64,000 nt of DNA from contig CM053247.1 of assembly GCA_028583405.1 (NCBI GenBank), forward strand, positions 5,662,058 to 5,726,057, read 5' to 3'. Made by a program: the position numbers and the translations under genes. Under the pieces are notes generated by a model. The model searched no databases. It had not been told where the DNA came from and worked only from the letters and a program-made list of their open reading frames with translations. Source of the DNA: Pogonophryne albipinna (lineage: Eukaryota; Chordata; Actinopteri; Perciformes; Artedidraconidae). Below, piece after piece: positions 1 to 11,203 of the stretch. Every line of letters starts with the position of its first letter. The first letter of the stretch is position 1.

Positions 1-1185
1 TAAACCTTAGAAAATCTTGAAATCTTGAAAGGGATGTGCAAAATAGTCATTATATACAGTCTTTAATTAACTATTAGTAGAGAATAACGAGTAATGAATA
101 TACTTTATAGGGATCCTATTAATATCTAATAATAAAAATAATGAAATTCAATAACATGCTTTAACCACTAGGTGTCCCTTTATATCAGCTGTGCACCTTT
201 ATGGTGTAAATACAGCCTATCTACCAATTGGATCAAATATAAAAGTCAGCCGAATTAGTGTTGATACTGCAAGGAGACGTATTGTGTGAAAAGAAATGTA
301 AGATGTTGTTTAATGGCTGATATATTTATGATCCACGTCAAGTTTTCAGTTCCTCATGTTTGTCTAGAAGTCTTCTCATCAGGGCTCTATAAATACAGAA
401 CTACGGCAGATATGTAATATTTAATGCAGCCGAACCGTGTATTACAATGCCGTTATGTGATGACTTTCAAAGAGAAAAGCAAGCACACTCGGAATAAAGT
501 ATTTTTTTTTTTTTTTTTTAATGTTTTCGGTCTGTTTCCGGTATTTGTTAATGACGATGTGCTCTGAGATGTGAGACTGGAATTGCACAGGGGAAAATAA
601 CGTAGGCTATCTTTAGATGCAGATTTTGTTAAACTAATATGTTTGCGCTGTGGACCAACACTATACATTGACGGGGAAGGGGGTAGCAATAAAGATAACA
701 CCATTAAACAGTTACACAACATAACAGAAATAATATCGATAGCAGCGTCCCTAGCAACCACCTTGGTAACAATGAAAACGTTCTATGGACGCAATTTCCT
801 GAAGTAATCTTCGTAATAACTAGCAAACTAAAGATCATGTACATCCACTGCACACATAATCTGAAATAACAACTCATATTTCTCGCATCAAATGACATCA
901 AAACGCATTTTAATGGCCAAACTAACTTTAAAATAGGCATTTTCCACCGAGAATAAAACGAAGTTCGGCCATGTTTTTTTTTTCTGCAGGGAGAAATTTG
1001 AAGATCACGTGACATAGACGCCAGCCATTGGAATGAATGGTGAAAAAAAACGGGGTTTGTCAAACAGAGCACACGGTGTAGTCCAAACGATAGCTGGGGA
1101 TTCTGGGTAGTGTAGTGTCTTCTGCCATCCTTTACTCCGAAAAAATATTTGTTTCTCCGAATCGAAGGGGAAAAATACAAAAGCA
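1..1185. mobile_element. Chimeric, truncated copy of the THAP-exon transposon
   Basis: Bases 1-115 match about 55,815-55,920 in direct orientation. Bases about 120-510 match the reverse complement of about 8,600-7,905. Bases about 1,018-1,140 match about 9,668-9,755 directly. These are internal parts of the elements at 6,991-10,257 and 53,631-57,141, joined in a different order and orientation. No terminal repeat is seen, so this is a rearranged fragment that may extend off the left edge. About 540-960 has no counterpart that I recognised. No coding capacity is supported. Confidence 0.7.
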
Positions 1186-1363
1186 TTGCACACAATTTAA
1201 ACCAATCAATGTTGTGTAATTAACAAGGATAATCTGGTGTTTTTTAGTCAATGAGTAGTGCAGATATCACTGTAAAATCAATCGACAGTAAGGATACTTA
1301 CTTCCGGGTGTACAATTCTCCGTTATCCAATGAGAATGGACGCTCACATTTCCTTTAACGGAG

Positions 1364-1680
1364 CCTACACACGGCGGCGTGCGTTGCCGCTTCAACGCTT
1401 CTGCCCATTCACTTTGAATGGGGTGACGTCACGATTCGCCGAACTGCATTGTGGGAGCAAAGCGTAGCTTCTCTCGCGGTGCTCGCTGCAAAAGTAGAGC
1501 AATGTTCTACTTTTGCCGCCTCGACGGAGGCGTCAGCCAATCGAATCATATGCCAGTGCAAGCTCTAGCCAATCAAACCATGTGCTTGTGTGTCTGGGGC
1601 GGGAGATTCATGTGATTGGTTGTTGGTCGAGTTTCAGCCCCCCCCGCCGGCAGGCGACAACGCATGCCGCCGTGTGTAGG
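1364..1680. mobile_element. Small inverted-repeat element (MITE-like)
   Basis: The ends carry a 15-bp inverted repeat, CCTACACACGGCGGC at the left and its exact reverse complement at the right. Both outer flanks read AG, a possible 2-bp target duplication. The interior is GC-rich and non-coding. A further related GTGTGTAGGAG stretch lies near 1,924. Superfamily is not assigned. Confidence 0.45.
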
Positions 1681-1684
1681 AGCC

Positions 1685-2091
1685 GTAAGGGCAGCCGACA
1701 CAAACGAATGCCGTGCTTCCATGAGCGTCAAATCCCGCCGCAGATGGGAATACATTGCAATCAGTTGAAAGCTATTTGCGTCCCTTTATGAAGCTGAAGG
1801 AGCCTAGGAGCGTCACAACTGCACGCCACGGACACTGACCAAACGTCGCTCCTGGACGATTATGGAGTCAGAGTGTGTTGTCACATGAGGCATTATAACG
1901 GCGCTCATGGGCTTATTATGACCGTGTGTAGGAGGCGTATCTCAGACAGAGGAATTCCCGCGAGCTCTGCAGGTTATTAACCGAGGTTAAAACCTGCAGG
2001 CTTTTGCAGCGAGCCCTGCTGGCTAGTAACCGATTACTACGACTACTGGTTATAGGCAGCTGGCTTACACAGGGGGGATATGTGAGAAACA
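1685..2091. other. Unassigned intergenic sequence
   Basis: I see no gene here. A CCTGCAGG-like inverted motif lies near 1,965-2,000, and GC content is moderately high. Nothing identifiable. Confidence 0.3.
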
Positions 2092-2741
2092 CTTGTTACT
2101 AGGGATGTAACGATATACCGAATATCGATGGTATCGCGGTAAATAAACGTCCCAATACCGTCGTGAGACTGACAAAATCTACCGCGATAAAAAAAAAAAA
2201 ATGTTTTAAAAAAAAAATAATATTTTTTTTAAAACACTTTTTTTGTTTTAAACCTTTATTTAACCAGATGGTCCCATTGAGATCATCGATCTCTTTTTCA
2301 AGAGAGACCTGTCCAACATGGCAGCAAGTAGGTTACAACATGAACATAAAACAACAGAACACAAAAGGACATCGTATTTATATGGGGGTTATTCCCTATC
2401 TTTATTCAAGAGCGTGGTATTTAAATTTGAGAGCATACTTTATTGATTTCTTTCCCTCAAACCCTGTCTTCGCACTGAAATAGTGCCTGCTTGCACTTAG
2501 ATTTGCTCTACTTCTGCTCAAACTGTACACTTGCACTCAGATATATTGCTGCTTACAGATTTTTTCTGCTCTCAGATTTATTCTGTGCGAGCTCAAAACT
2601 TTTGTGCAACAATCCTGTCAAAATCCCTCAACCAATAGGAGGCCAGGTGTCCTTGCGGGTGCGTTCGCTTTACTTATTACAGCGTCCCGTAAGGGCGGTT
2701 ACTCTTTGGTTTATAAACTCCCGCCCTCCACGGCTTTATAA

Positions 2742-4254
2742 TAGTGATGGGAATTCCGATTCCCTTCGGGGACACGAATCTTTTGATTCAGTTCACTTGA
2801 AAGATTCGTTCACTGATTCGTTCACCGGTTCGCGAACGATTCGTCTTTGTACTTAATTCGTTCAGTGAGTCTTCACTACTGCCGAAGTCCGTACAAGAAG
2901 TTTGCTGGCGTAACATGTATGATATTAAAACACATATTACACCTCACCTTGTTGCCCCATGAATTATGCTCTGGGAATAGGCTACATATTATTTAAGAAA
3001 TATAATTGGCCATTGTTAAATCTCTCATAAATGTGTGCCTGACTATACGATGTATTACAGCAGGCTAGCACGTTATACTTTCAAACCCATGCACGTACTA
3101 TGTGGCCTAACTTAAATCCCAAAGCATTAAACTCCATTTGGCCGAGTTCAAAGTGAATAAAAAAATATATCCTCTACATCGGTGACGATTTATTCATATT
3201 CTATAGTATGTACCCATCTATGTTTACCTTTAGCTAGCGGCTAAGCTAGCTGGACGCTACGGAGCCCAGCTATCCGCCCTCTGAAGCTTTTAGGGCCGAC
3301 AGGGAGAGGAGAATGTCCCGCTAACGCTGTGTGTGTGTTTCACATTAGCGGGATGCTATGGAGCTCAGGTATCCGCCATCTGAAGCTTTTAGGGCCGACA
3401 GGGGGAGGAGAATACAACGCTGTGTGTATTTATCGCTAAGCTAGCGGCTAAGCTAGCTGGACGCTATGGAGCCCAGCTATCCGCCCTCTGAAGCTTTTAG
3501 GGCCGACAGGGAGAGGAGAATGTCCCGCTAACGCTGTGTGTGTGTTTCACATTAGCGGGATGCTATGGAGCTCAGGTATCCGCCATCTGAAGCTTTTAGG
3601 GCCGACAGGGGGAGGAGAATACAACGCTGTGTGTATTTATCGCTAAGCTAGCGGCTAAGCTAGCTGGACGCTATGGAGCCCAGCTATCCGCCCTCTGAAG
3701 CTTTTAGGGCCGACAGGGAGAGGAGAATGTTCCGCTAACGCTGTGTGTGTGTATTTCACATTAGCGGGACGCTATGGAGCTCAGGTATCCGCCATCTGAA
3801 GCTTTTAGGGCCGACAGGGGGAGGAGAATACAACGCTGTGTGTATTTATCGCTAAGCTAGCTGGACGCTACGGAGCCCAGCTATCCGCCCTCTGAAGCTT
3901 TTAGTGCCGACAGGGGGAGGAGAATACAACGATGTGTGTATGTATCGCTAAGCTAGCTGGACGCTACGGTTCCGGTATCCGTCCTCTTTATTGCGGACAG
4001 GTTGAGGAGTGTGTGTGTGTGTGTGTGTGTGTGTCGGAGCTCAGGTGAGAGGGCTCTGATTACAGTACACTGTAGGAAACAGTTCAAAACTGAAGAAACT
4101 TTAAGTTCGTCGTTCGCGAACGACTTCTCTTTAGCTTTTGGTGGAAGGCGGCGACTCAAACAAACAAATCGTTTTGTGGGAGGAATCAGTTCATCTCGTT
4201 CACTTCAAAGATTCGTTCAAAAAGAACGAATCGTTCGCGAACGACCCATCACTA
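2742..4254 (+). mobile_element. hAT-type element with internal satellite, copy A
   Basis: The ends are TAGTGATGGG and CCCATCACTA, with a perfect 8-bp target duplication CTTTATAA (2,734-2,741 and 4,255-4,262). Subterminal regions are full of TTCGTTCGCGAACGA-type palindromes. The core is a tandem array (about 3,225-3,975), then a short (GT)n at 4,009-4,034. A second copy in opposite orientation lies at 36,441-37,873. Non-coding. Confidence 0.9.
3225..3975 (+). repeat. Dimeric ~205-bp tandem repeat inside hAT copy A
   Basis: About 100-bp half-units share the core CTGAAGCTTTTAGGGCCGAC. They alternate between a type preceded by GAGCCCAGCTATCCGCCCT and a type preceded by GAGCTCAGGTATCCGCCAT. Each pair spans about 205 bp and repeats about three and a half times. 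The same array occurs in reverse at about 36,780-37,350. Confidence 0.85.
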
Positions 4255-5125
4255 CTTTATAACATAGCATGTACTGTTCACGAGAGAGCACGCTCGTGAA
4301 CACCGTGTGTGCATGATGCACCTCGCGGGAGCACGCACAGCGTAAAGCAAAACCTCCCAGACATGTATTGATCTGTACGGCAAAGTACGGTTTGGAAACT
4401 ATATCATTTCCTTTTGGAGGGCATGCATAACACGGCATAACACCAGAGCCTCGCTGCGGGGAAACGTTGGCGCTGTTCCGAGTTTGTTCTAATCTGTCAA
4501 AATGACAGACTGCTTTCAGATTTTTCCATCATTGATAAATAAAATATTCGGTTAACGCGACCACTGCTGTCCCAGCAACATCAGTACCAAGCAAGAGAGT
4601 TTTTTCCAGAGCAGGGGATATTGTAAATGCCCAAACATCCCAGCTTATAAATACCTGGAAATGTGGACATTCTCATATTCCTAAAAACCTGTCTGATGAT
4701 GCTGAGTGAGTGACTAGTGAGTTTGAGTTGAGTTACTTGAAAAACTAAAGTGAAACTTGATTTATTTTATTACAGGGTCTGATTATTAAATGTCCTTGTT
4801 TATTTGTGAGATGCAGTGGCACAAAGAAAATGCCTACTTTGTTTGGTAGTACTATACAGTAGGTACAAAAACACTGGTTTTCTTGTTCCAGTCTGTTACT
4901 GTCACTTTGTTTTTGACAATACTGCTATCCTACTAAAATGCTGTACAAATCAGATTTATTATTTAATAAAGAAACATTTTCCGAGTAAAAAAAATTTGTA
5001 TTGAAAAAATAAAATTTGTTTTCCCCTTTATTATTCAATATCGCGATAAATACCGTACCGTGGACTTGTTATCGCGATATTATCGTACCGTGAGTTTTTG
5101 GTATCGTTACATCCCTACTTGTTAC

Positions 5126-5401
5126 TGATGACTCAGTACAAAAAGTTGGAAAATGAACACACTTTATTTTACTCACAACCCCCAGAACGTCAGAACCGGC
5201 TCTACTTCCTCGGCAGAGGAAGAGGCTTGTGGCAGCAGAGGCTTGCGGCCTGTATGACAAGCAGACTGCTTGTTTAATGTTAGACTCACACTAATAGCTC
5301 AATATGATCATTCATAACACGATTGCTTTCATATCAGAGATTGCCTCCAGCAATAGAGGATGAGGCAGAGAGAAGCAGCAGCAGCAGCACACGGTTGCAG
5401 C
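5126..5401. other. Unassigned intergenic sequence
   Basis: A short non-coding stretch with a small (CAG)n-like run near 5,375-5,390. Nothing recognisable. Confidence 0.3.
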
Positions 5402-6301
5402 CAGAGCCGGCCCGACCCATTAAGCGACATAAGCGGCCGCTTAGGGCCCCGCAGCCACTATGGGGCCCCCTAGCAAAAAAATAAAAATAATCTCAGTACA
5501 CAGTCGCCGTGATAAGTATGTTTAATTAATTTTGTTAATATGCCTAGATTGCCTACTCTCAAAGTCATGAATTATATTATTGAGTCAATCATATAATACA
5601 TCCACCGTGCTTTAACTGAACCTCATCATGACACTAGAGAGGACGGCAGAATTGTAATTTCCCGTGTTCAGTCAGCTGAAATGGTGGCATGCCACTGCTT
5701 TAAGTGTATGTTTGAACGTATTTGCAGCAGTAAATGTGGCTGTTTGGACACTGACGTTGCCATAACAACACCTGAATTTAAATGTGCAACCTCTTTTTGT
5801 GACAGATTTTTACATTCTTCTGAATGATATTCCTATTGACAGCTAGTTTCTATGTGAACATTATGAGATGGACAGCCAGAGAGAATAAATGAAAAACATT
5901 AGTGAAATACTATATGACAAAACAAGAATACAGTTTAAAAGGAGTGATTTGTAAAATATAAGAAAAATAAAATCTGTTTACAGTTCTGTTTCATATGGGT
6001 GTTGAGAGATGTATCCATAGATCTCTTAATTTTGCTCTCAAAGTGCACCAGATTTATGCTTTTAACTTCAATATTTCAAAAAAAAATCTTCCCGGGGGAC
6101 CCCCCTAGCGGAGATGAGGACCCCCCCCCCCTAGAGGATGTTAGGTCCACGGTGTTAACATGCTTATTTATACAATATGTGTGCTCATGCTAACATCATA
6201 AGACAAAAGTTGGTTCCGTGTTGTGTGTAGTGAGAACGCGCTGAGGGGGGCCCCCAAGCCAAAGTTCGCTTAGGGCCCCCAAAAGTCTAGGGCCGGCCCT
6301 G
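5402..6301. mobile_element. hAT-like element with CAGRGCCGGCCC ends
   Basis: The left end reads CAGAGCCGGCCCGAC, the right end reads AGGGCCGGCCCTG, and both are followed inward by GGGGCCC-rich sequence. This is the terminal style of Charlie-like hATs. I could not find a clean 8-bp target duplication, so one end may be eroded. The interior carries a repeated segment (5,880-6,110) that recurs at 6,665-6,915. Non-coding. Confidence 0.6.
5880..6110 (+). repeat. Dispersed repeat, copy 1 (element 3' end)
   Basis: This segment contains GGTGTTGAGAGATGTATCC, then AAAGTGCACCAGATT, then a CTTCCCGGGGG block. It recurs at 6,665-6,915 and, more diverged, at 47,125-47,250. The G/C-rich palindromic ending resembles 3' ends of degenerate DNA transposons, but the family is not identified. 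Confidence 0.6.
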
Positions 6302-6664
6302 GCTACATGATAAGGGAATACAGTTTGAATAAAAGTAATACGGTGTAACACTGTACTTTATTACTTTTTAATGTACAAATACTTTGTTACTGTACGACAT
6401 CAATAACAATAATCCACAGCTCCTCTCTCTGCTCCAGAGGATAAAAAATAAAAATAAAATCGATGCTAGCGAGCTACGCTAACGGATATAAGGAGTTTTC
6501 TCAACAACAAAGTGGAGGAGAGTCCTCTCCTGGCAGACTGAGAGACAGTGAACTAAAGGACTCTCTCAGTGTTATCTCAGTGGGTCTCAAACGTTTGGGT
6601 CACCATTAATGTAAACAATTATTTCCGAGGCACACGTTTATATGATCATTATAGTTATAAAAAA

Positions 6665-6915
6665 ACAAGAGAATAAATGAAAAACAGGTATGAAATACTA
6701 TATGACAGTAAAACAAGAATAAAGTTTAAAAGGGCTGATTTGTAAAATATCTATAAAGAAAAAGTAAATCTGTTTACAGTTCTGTTTCAAATGGGTGTTG
6801 AGAGATGTATCCATAGATCTCTTCATTTTGCTCTCAAAGTGCACCAGATTGATGCTTTTAACTTCAATATTTTAAAAATAAATCTTCCCGGGGGAGCTTG
6901 CCCCCGGACCCCCCT
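6665..6915 (+). repeat. Dispersed repeat, copy 2
   Basis: A direct, diverged duplicate of 5,880-6,110, ending in a hairpin-capable CCCGGGGGAGCTTGCCCCCG. It lies just upstream of the THAP-exon element at 6,991. Non-coding. Confidence 0.6.
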
Positions 6916-6990
6916 CTGTGAGGTCCACACACCATCTACAAAAATAGCACTTTACCCCTGCTTACACCTATATGCCGTGAGCTGATTATC

Positions 6991-7450
6991 CAACCCTGTC
7001 TCCTAAAAATTACGTTCCCACAGAACTAAACTGCATTCTCAATTACGTTTAGCTAGAAACGTATTTTCTCCCACGTTACGTTCGTTATGAACGTATCTCA
7101 AATACGTTTATTTTCTACATATCTTCTAGAAGCATATTTTCTCCCACGTTACGTTTCTTATGAACGTATCTTAAATACGTTTATTTTCTACATATCTTTG
7201 CCATTTGTTGTCTTGCTTATAATAATGATAGTCATTTATAAATATCATTTTAGAGCACACATTTGAAATCAGTAGGCGAGGCTGTAATTTCTCCAGCTGT
7301 TACTCTCATGAGCAGGCAGAAAATAATAGTTTTTAACATGCCAAAAAGCTGCTGTGTCGTTTATTGCACCTCAAACATTAAAACAAATCCAGAGTTACGT
7401 GTTTCTGTACTCCCTCTAAGAAGAAAGGACAGTAACAGAAGATCTCTGTG
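6991..7450 (+). repeat. Left terminal inverted repeat, copy 1
   Basis: It pairs with about 9,803-10,257. It includes two tandem AAATACGTTTATTTTCTACA units at about 7,095-7,195 and the THAP exon remnant at 7,338-7,463. Confidence 0.8.
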
Positions 7451-7463
7451 GCTTCAGGCTTGA
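7338..7463 (+). pseudogene. Truncated THAP zinc-finger exon (left arm, copy 1)
   Basis: Translation begins MPKSCCVVYC and ends RRSLWLQA before a stop at 7,461-7,463. The N-terminal Met-Pro, the Cys-x4-Cys pair, a central LPL and a Trp match the first half of a THAP domain. The second half (Cys-x2-His and the AVPTIF-like end) is absent. It is either an exon that once spliced onward or a decayed remnant. The same sequence lies at 53,943-54,068 and inverted at 9,803-9,906 and 56,685-56,790. No transposase follows in frame. Confidence 0.65.
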
Positions 7464-9802
7464 TCGCCGTTCAAATGAAAGCGTTGGTTTCCCCAAAAGT
7501 GGGCGGGGCTGTAAAGTGACGTGGATTTTACTCTCATCTATTATTCAAAACCATTCTATTTATTCTAACGTAAATTACATGCCAGTGTTTTATGTTTTTA
7601 TTTTAAATCGTATTTAAATCTTTTTTTCCTTATTTACTCAACAATAACACACAATTATCCTTGTTTTTATTTATTCGTTTAATTCTATAATCTTGGGCTT
7701 TTTAGCATGCCTTTTAGCCGTAAATAAAGTCACCGGAAACATACGTAGGCCTATAAGGGACATTTTGAGGATACACACAAACCCACTGAACAGATTACCC
7801 AAGATCCTCAGCTTGAAGCTCGTTGATTGGATGTTTAGCCGCAATGCATGTTGGGATATGATGTTAATGCGATATGATATCCGAAAAATAAATAAATAAT
7901 AATACTTTATTCCGAGTGTTCTTGCTTTTCTCTTTGGAAGTCATCACATAACGGCATTGTAATACACAGTTCGGCTGCATTAAATATTACACATCTGCTG
8001 TAGTTCTTTATTTATAGAGCCCTGATGAGAAGACTTCTAGACAAACATGAGGAACTGCCGCCAAAACTGAATATGTGACGTGAATCATAAATATATCAAC
8101 AATTAAACAACACCTTGCATTTCTTTTCACAAAATACGTCTCCTTGCAGTATCAATACTAATTCGGCTGACTTTTATATTTGATCCAATTGGTAGATAGG
8201 TTATATTTACACCATAACGGTGCACAGCTGATAGAAAAGGACTTGTAGTTTTTAAAGATATTACTGATTTTCTTTGAATAGAAGAATGTAAATACTGAGT
8301 TGAGCGAATAGTCAGGGGATTTGGGTGATGGGAGACACATCTATGGAATCACAATTTCAATAGCTTACCATTAAATGACGGATATGGCTTTCTGTCTGTG
8401 ATGTTTTACAAATCAGATATTAATGTGTAGAAGTAAAGCATGAGAAATAGTATAGCAATATCCTGTAAAATTATGTAAAAACATGAATAAAACTACACAT
8501 CTTCAGATGTTATACATACATAAGTGTCCTACACTAACAATACAAAGTTATTATTAGTATGCTGTGTGTACCTTGTGTGCACCGCCTAGTGGTTAAAGCA
8601 CGTTATTGAATTATTTTTGTTGAATAATGTTATTTTTGTTGAATAATGTTATTTGATGAAAAAAATATTAAGAGTACATACTTTAATAGGGGGAAAGTAG
8701 AAGGTCAATAATAGAAGTATAGAATATAAAAAAATCAAGAAGATACTGTAAGTGATCTCTACAATAAAACAGTTTAGTGCTGGATGTACAAAGATATTAA
8801 TATGAGGATGTGCAAAACAGACAAACTAATTAACCTTTATTAACACATTAAAGAATACTTTAGGTTAAGGTCTTCTTTCAAATAAAAAAAAAGATTTGGG
8901 GGTATCTATCTATAGATAAATATTAAGCCTGACAAAGTGCTTAACGTCTAATGTATTGCTTTCCTGCAATGTTAACTATGTTGAAGCACTTATTTTAACT
9001 GATATTATACACATTAATTATACTCTTATGTAGATAGTATAAGAAATGTGCAGAATTTGACAGTTTAATGGTGGAGGTACACACATATTGATAGATGTCT
9101 TGTAATGAACTATTAGTAGAGAATAACGAGTAATGAATATACTTTATAGAGATCTGCAGATAAATGTTTAGTCTTCTCAAGCACCAACAATCAAATATCT
9201 CTCTTGATTGTTGGCACTTGACAATCACCTTCCCTGAATTTTACTCAGGTGTAACTAAAGTCTGGGTTGTTTATATTTCACATCATTAATCAGAATCTGC
9301 AGAGTTACTAAAGTAAATGTAGTGGAGTAAAAATATCAGCCATGTAGTAATTACATGTTTTAAATGTGTACACACCAATGTGTTTCCTATCGCCTAAACC
9401 TCCAGGGCTATACACAGTTTAATACTGTCAACTTCTAATTTTTGGAAAAACGAAAACGTCTTTTAAAACTACAATTCCCAGTAGAGACGTGCCATAGAGA
9501 ACATGTTGCGAAACACAATAGCCAGCATGTGTAGTTCTCGGGGGGGCGTTCGAGTCCAGTTTTGAATAGTCTGCCGTGGTTTCGTTCCATTTCAAAGAGC
9601 TTGACGCTCGGCGTAACCTTGGCGCAATGCCACTCCAACATCCAATCACAGAGCTTGAAGATTAATCACGGGGTTTGTCAACGGGACTGTAGTCCCAAAC
9701 GATAGCTGGGGATTATGGGTAGTGTAGTGTCTTCGGCCATCCTAAACTGAAATGTTTTTCGGATATCATATCGCATTAACAACACCACATCTGGCGTCAG
9801 AG

Positions 9803-9906
9803 ATCTTCTGTTACTGTCCTTTCTTCTTAGAGGAAGTACAGAAACACGTAACTGGATTTGTTTTAATGTTTGAGGTGCAATAAACGACACAGCAGCTTTT
9901 TGGCAT
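9803..9906 (-). pseudogene. Truncated THAP exon in right arm, copy 1
   Basis: Reverse-complement counterpart of 7,338-7,445. It starts with the same ATG and first Cys codons and includes the RVSVLPLRRKDSNRR stretch, but a small deletion in the AAACAAATCC(AG)AGTT region breaks the frame. It lies within the right inverted repeat, so its presence follows from TIR duplication. Confidence 0.6.
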
Positions 9907-10257
9907 GTTAAAACTATTATTTTCTGCCTCGCTCATGAGAGTAACAGCTGGCGAAATTACAGCCTCGCCTACTGATTTCAAATGCGTGCTCTAAAATGAT
10001 ATTTATAAATGATTATTATCATTATTATAAGCAAGACAATAAATGGCAAAGATATGTAGAAAATAAACGTATTTAAGATACGTTCATAAGAAACGTAACG
10101 TGGGAGAAAATATTGTTTCTTGAAGATATGTAGAAAATAAACGTATTTGAGATACGTTCATTACGAACGTAACGTGGGAGAAAATACGTTTCTTGCTAAA
10201 CGTAATTGAGAATGCAGTTTAGTTCTGTGGGAACGTAATTTTTAGGAGACAGGGTTG
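9803..10257 (-). repeat. Right terminal inverted repeat, copy 1
   Basis: Complement of 6,991-7,450, with two units of the CGTTCATAAGAAACGTAACG-type block. It ends in AGGAGACAGGGTTG and abuts the GATTATC duplication. Confidence 0.8.
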
Positions 10258-10264
10258 GATTATC

Positions 10265-10824
10265 GAGCCTTCATTGTAACAGTCGCGGGTACATTGTGTG
10301 CGTGGGGAGTATTGCAGTAGAAAATTCCACTGCAGCGACCGGTACATTAATGGGAAACCCTAAATGTTTGAGCACCCTCTATGAAACGTCAAGCTACCCC
10401 ACAGCACCCCCAAAAGAAATCTCTGGCGCCGCCACTGAGCCTGACTATTTGTGTTGGGGGGGCCCAACTTTGTTTTTTCTCCAAAGGGGGGGCCTGACAG
10501 AAAAAGTTTGAGAACCACTGAGCTAGAACAAGCGAAACTCATCCTGAGCACACAAACACTCACAGCCGAAGTAAAAAACAATAAGTGTGGCTTGATATTG
10601 AGTAACAAAAAGGTTTATAACGCTGTGAGCATGGGTCTGCGCGGAGAGCATTTCTCCGCGATCCCAACGTAGTAGTCCGAAAAACGTTTACCCATTTAAA
10701 CAGTCGTGGTAGATACCTTGTTTGTTTTAAACATCATAAATACACAAACAATGAATACTTACAGGTTGTGCACCCGAATCTCCCGCTGGTCCAAACAAAG
10801 CAGGAACAGCATCGTTCTTCAGTG
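10265..10824. other. Intergenic, hAT scraps
   Basis: Non-coding. A piece at about 10,420-10,525 begins GCCGCCACTGAG and ends GTTTGAGAACCACTGAG. That is the CAGTGGTTCTCAAAC terminal style of hATs, seen in reverse. No intact element or target duplication found. Confidence 0.4.
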
Positions 10825-11203
10825 CCCTACACCAGTGTTCTCAAACTTTTTTCAATAATATACGGTCCCCTAACATCATGCAATAACACGGAGACAACAT
10901 TAGTTGCATTGAACTGATCTTTTTAATAAGTTGTACTTACAATATAGTGAGAAACATGGGCTTGTGCTTCACTGAGGATCTTTGTCATTCTCCATGACAG
11001 GGAAGCAAACTGCAGTTATTACACTTAGGGGTTTTGAAATATGTGTAACTCTGTTAATTATAAAACCCACACTGCTCAAGCTTCGTTACTTTTCCTAAAA
11101 TTGGTATATTTATTTATTTTGGGGCGTGGGGAATGAAGAGAAAAAATATATGAGCATTTTATGAGCATGGGATTTTGACCCCTCCTATAAACATATGCAT
11201 AAT

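Larger units (their letters stand above)
2100..5117. mobile_element. hAT-type nonautonomous transposon (outer)
   Basis: The termini are TAGGGATGTAACGATA at the left and its complement TATCGTTACATCCCTA at the right. They are flanked by a perfect 8-bp target duplication CTTGTTAC (2,092-2,099 and 5,118-5,125), as expected for hAT. Subterminal sequence is rich in TATCG/CGATA. No transposase is visible. A second hAT (2,742-4,254) is nested inside, so this one is the older insertion. Confidence 0.88.
6991..10257. mobile_element. Complete long-TIR transposon with THAP exon, copy 1
   Basis: The ends are CAACCCTGTCTCCTAAAAAT and its complement, within terminal inverted repeats of about 455-460 bp (6,991 to about 7,450, and about 9,803 to 10,257). 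The insertion is flanked by a perfect 7-bp duplication GATTATC (6,984-6,990 and 10,258-10,264). Each arm carries subterminal copies of an ACGTAACGTGGGAGAAAATA block and one truncated THAP zinc-finger exon pointing inward. The interior has no long ORF. CA...TG ends, a 7-bp duplication and a THAP remnant suggest a P-element-like origin. That superfamily call is inference. Confidence 0.85.

Noticed and set aside
5402..6301. 8-bp target duplication for the GGCCGGCCC-ended element
   Set aside because: Left flank GTTGCAGC and right flank GCTACATG do not match, so no duplication is claimed.
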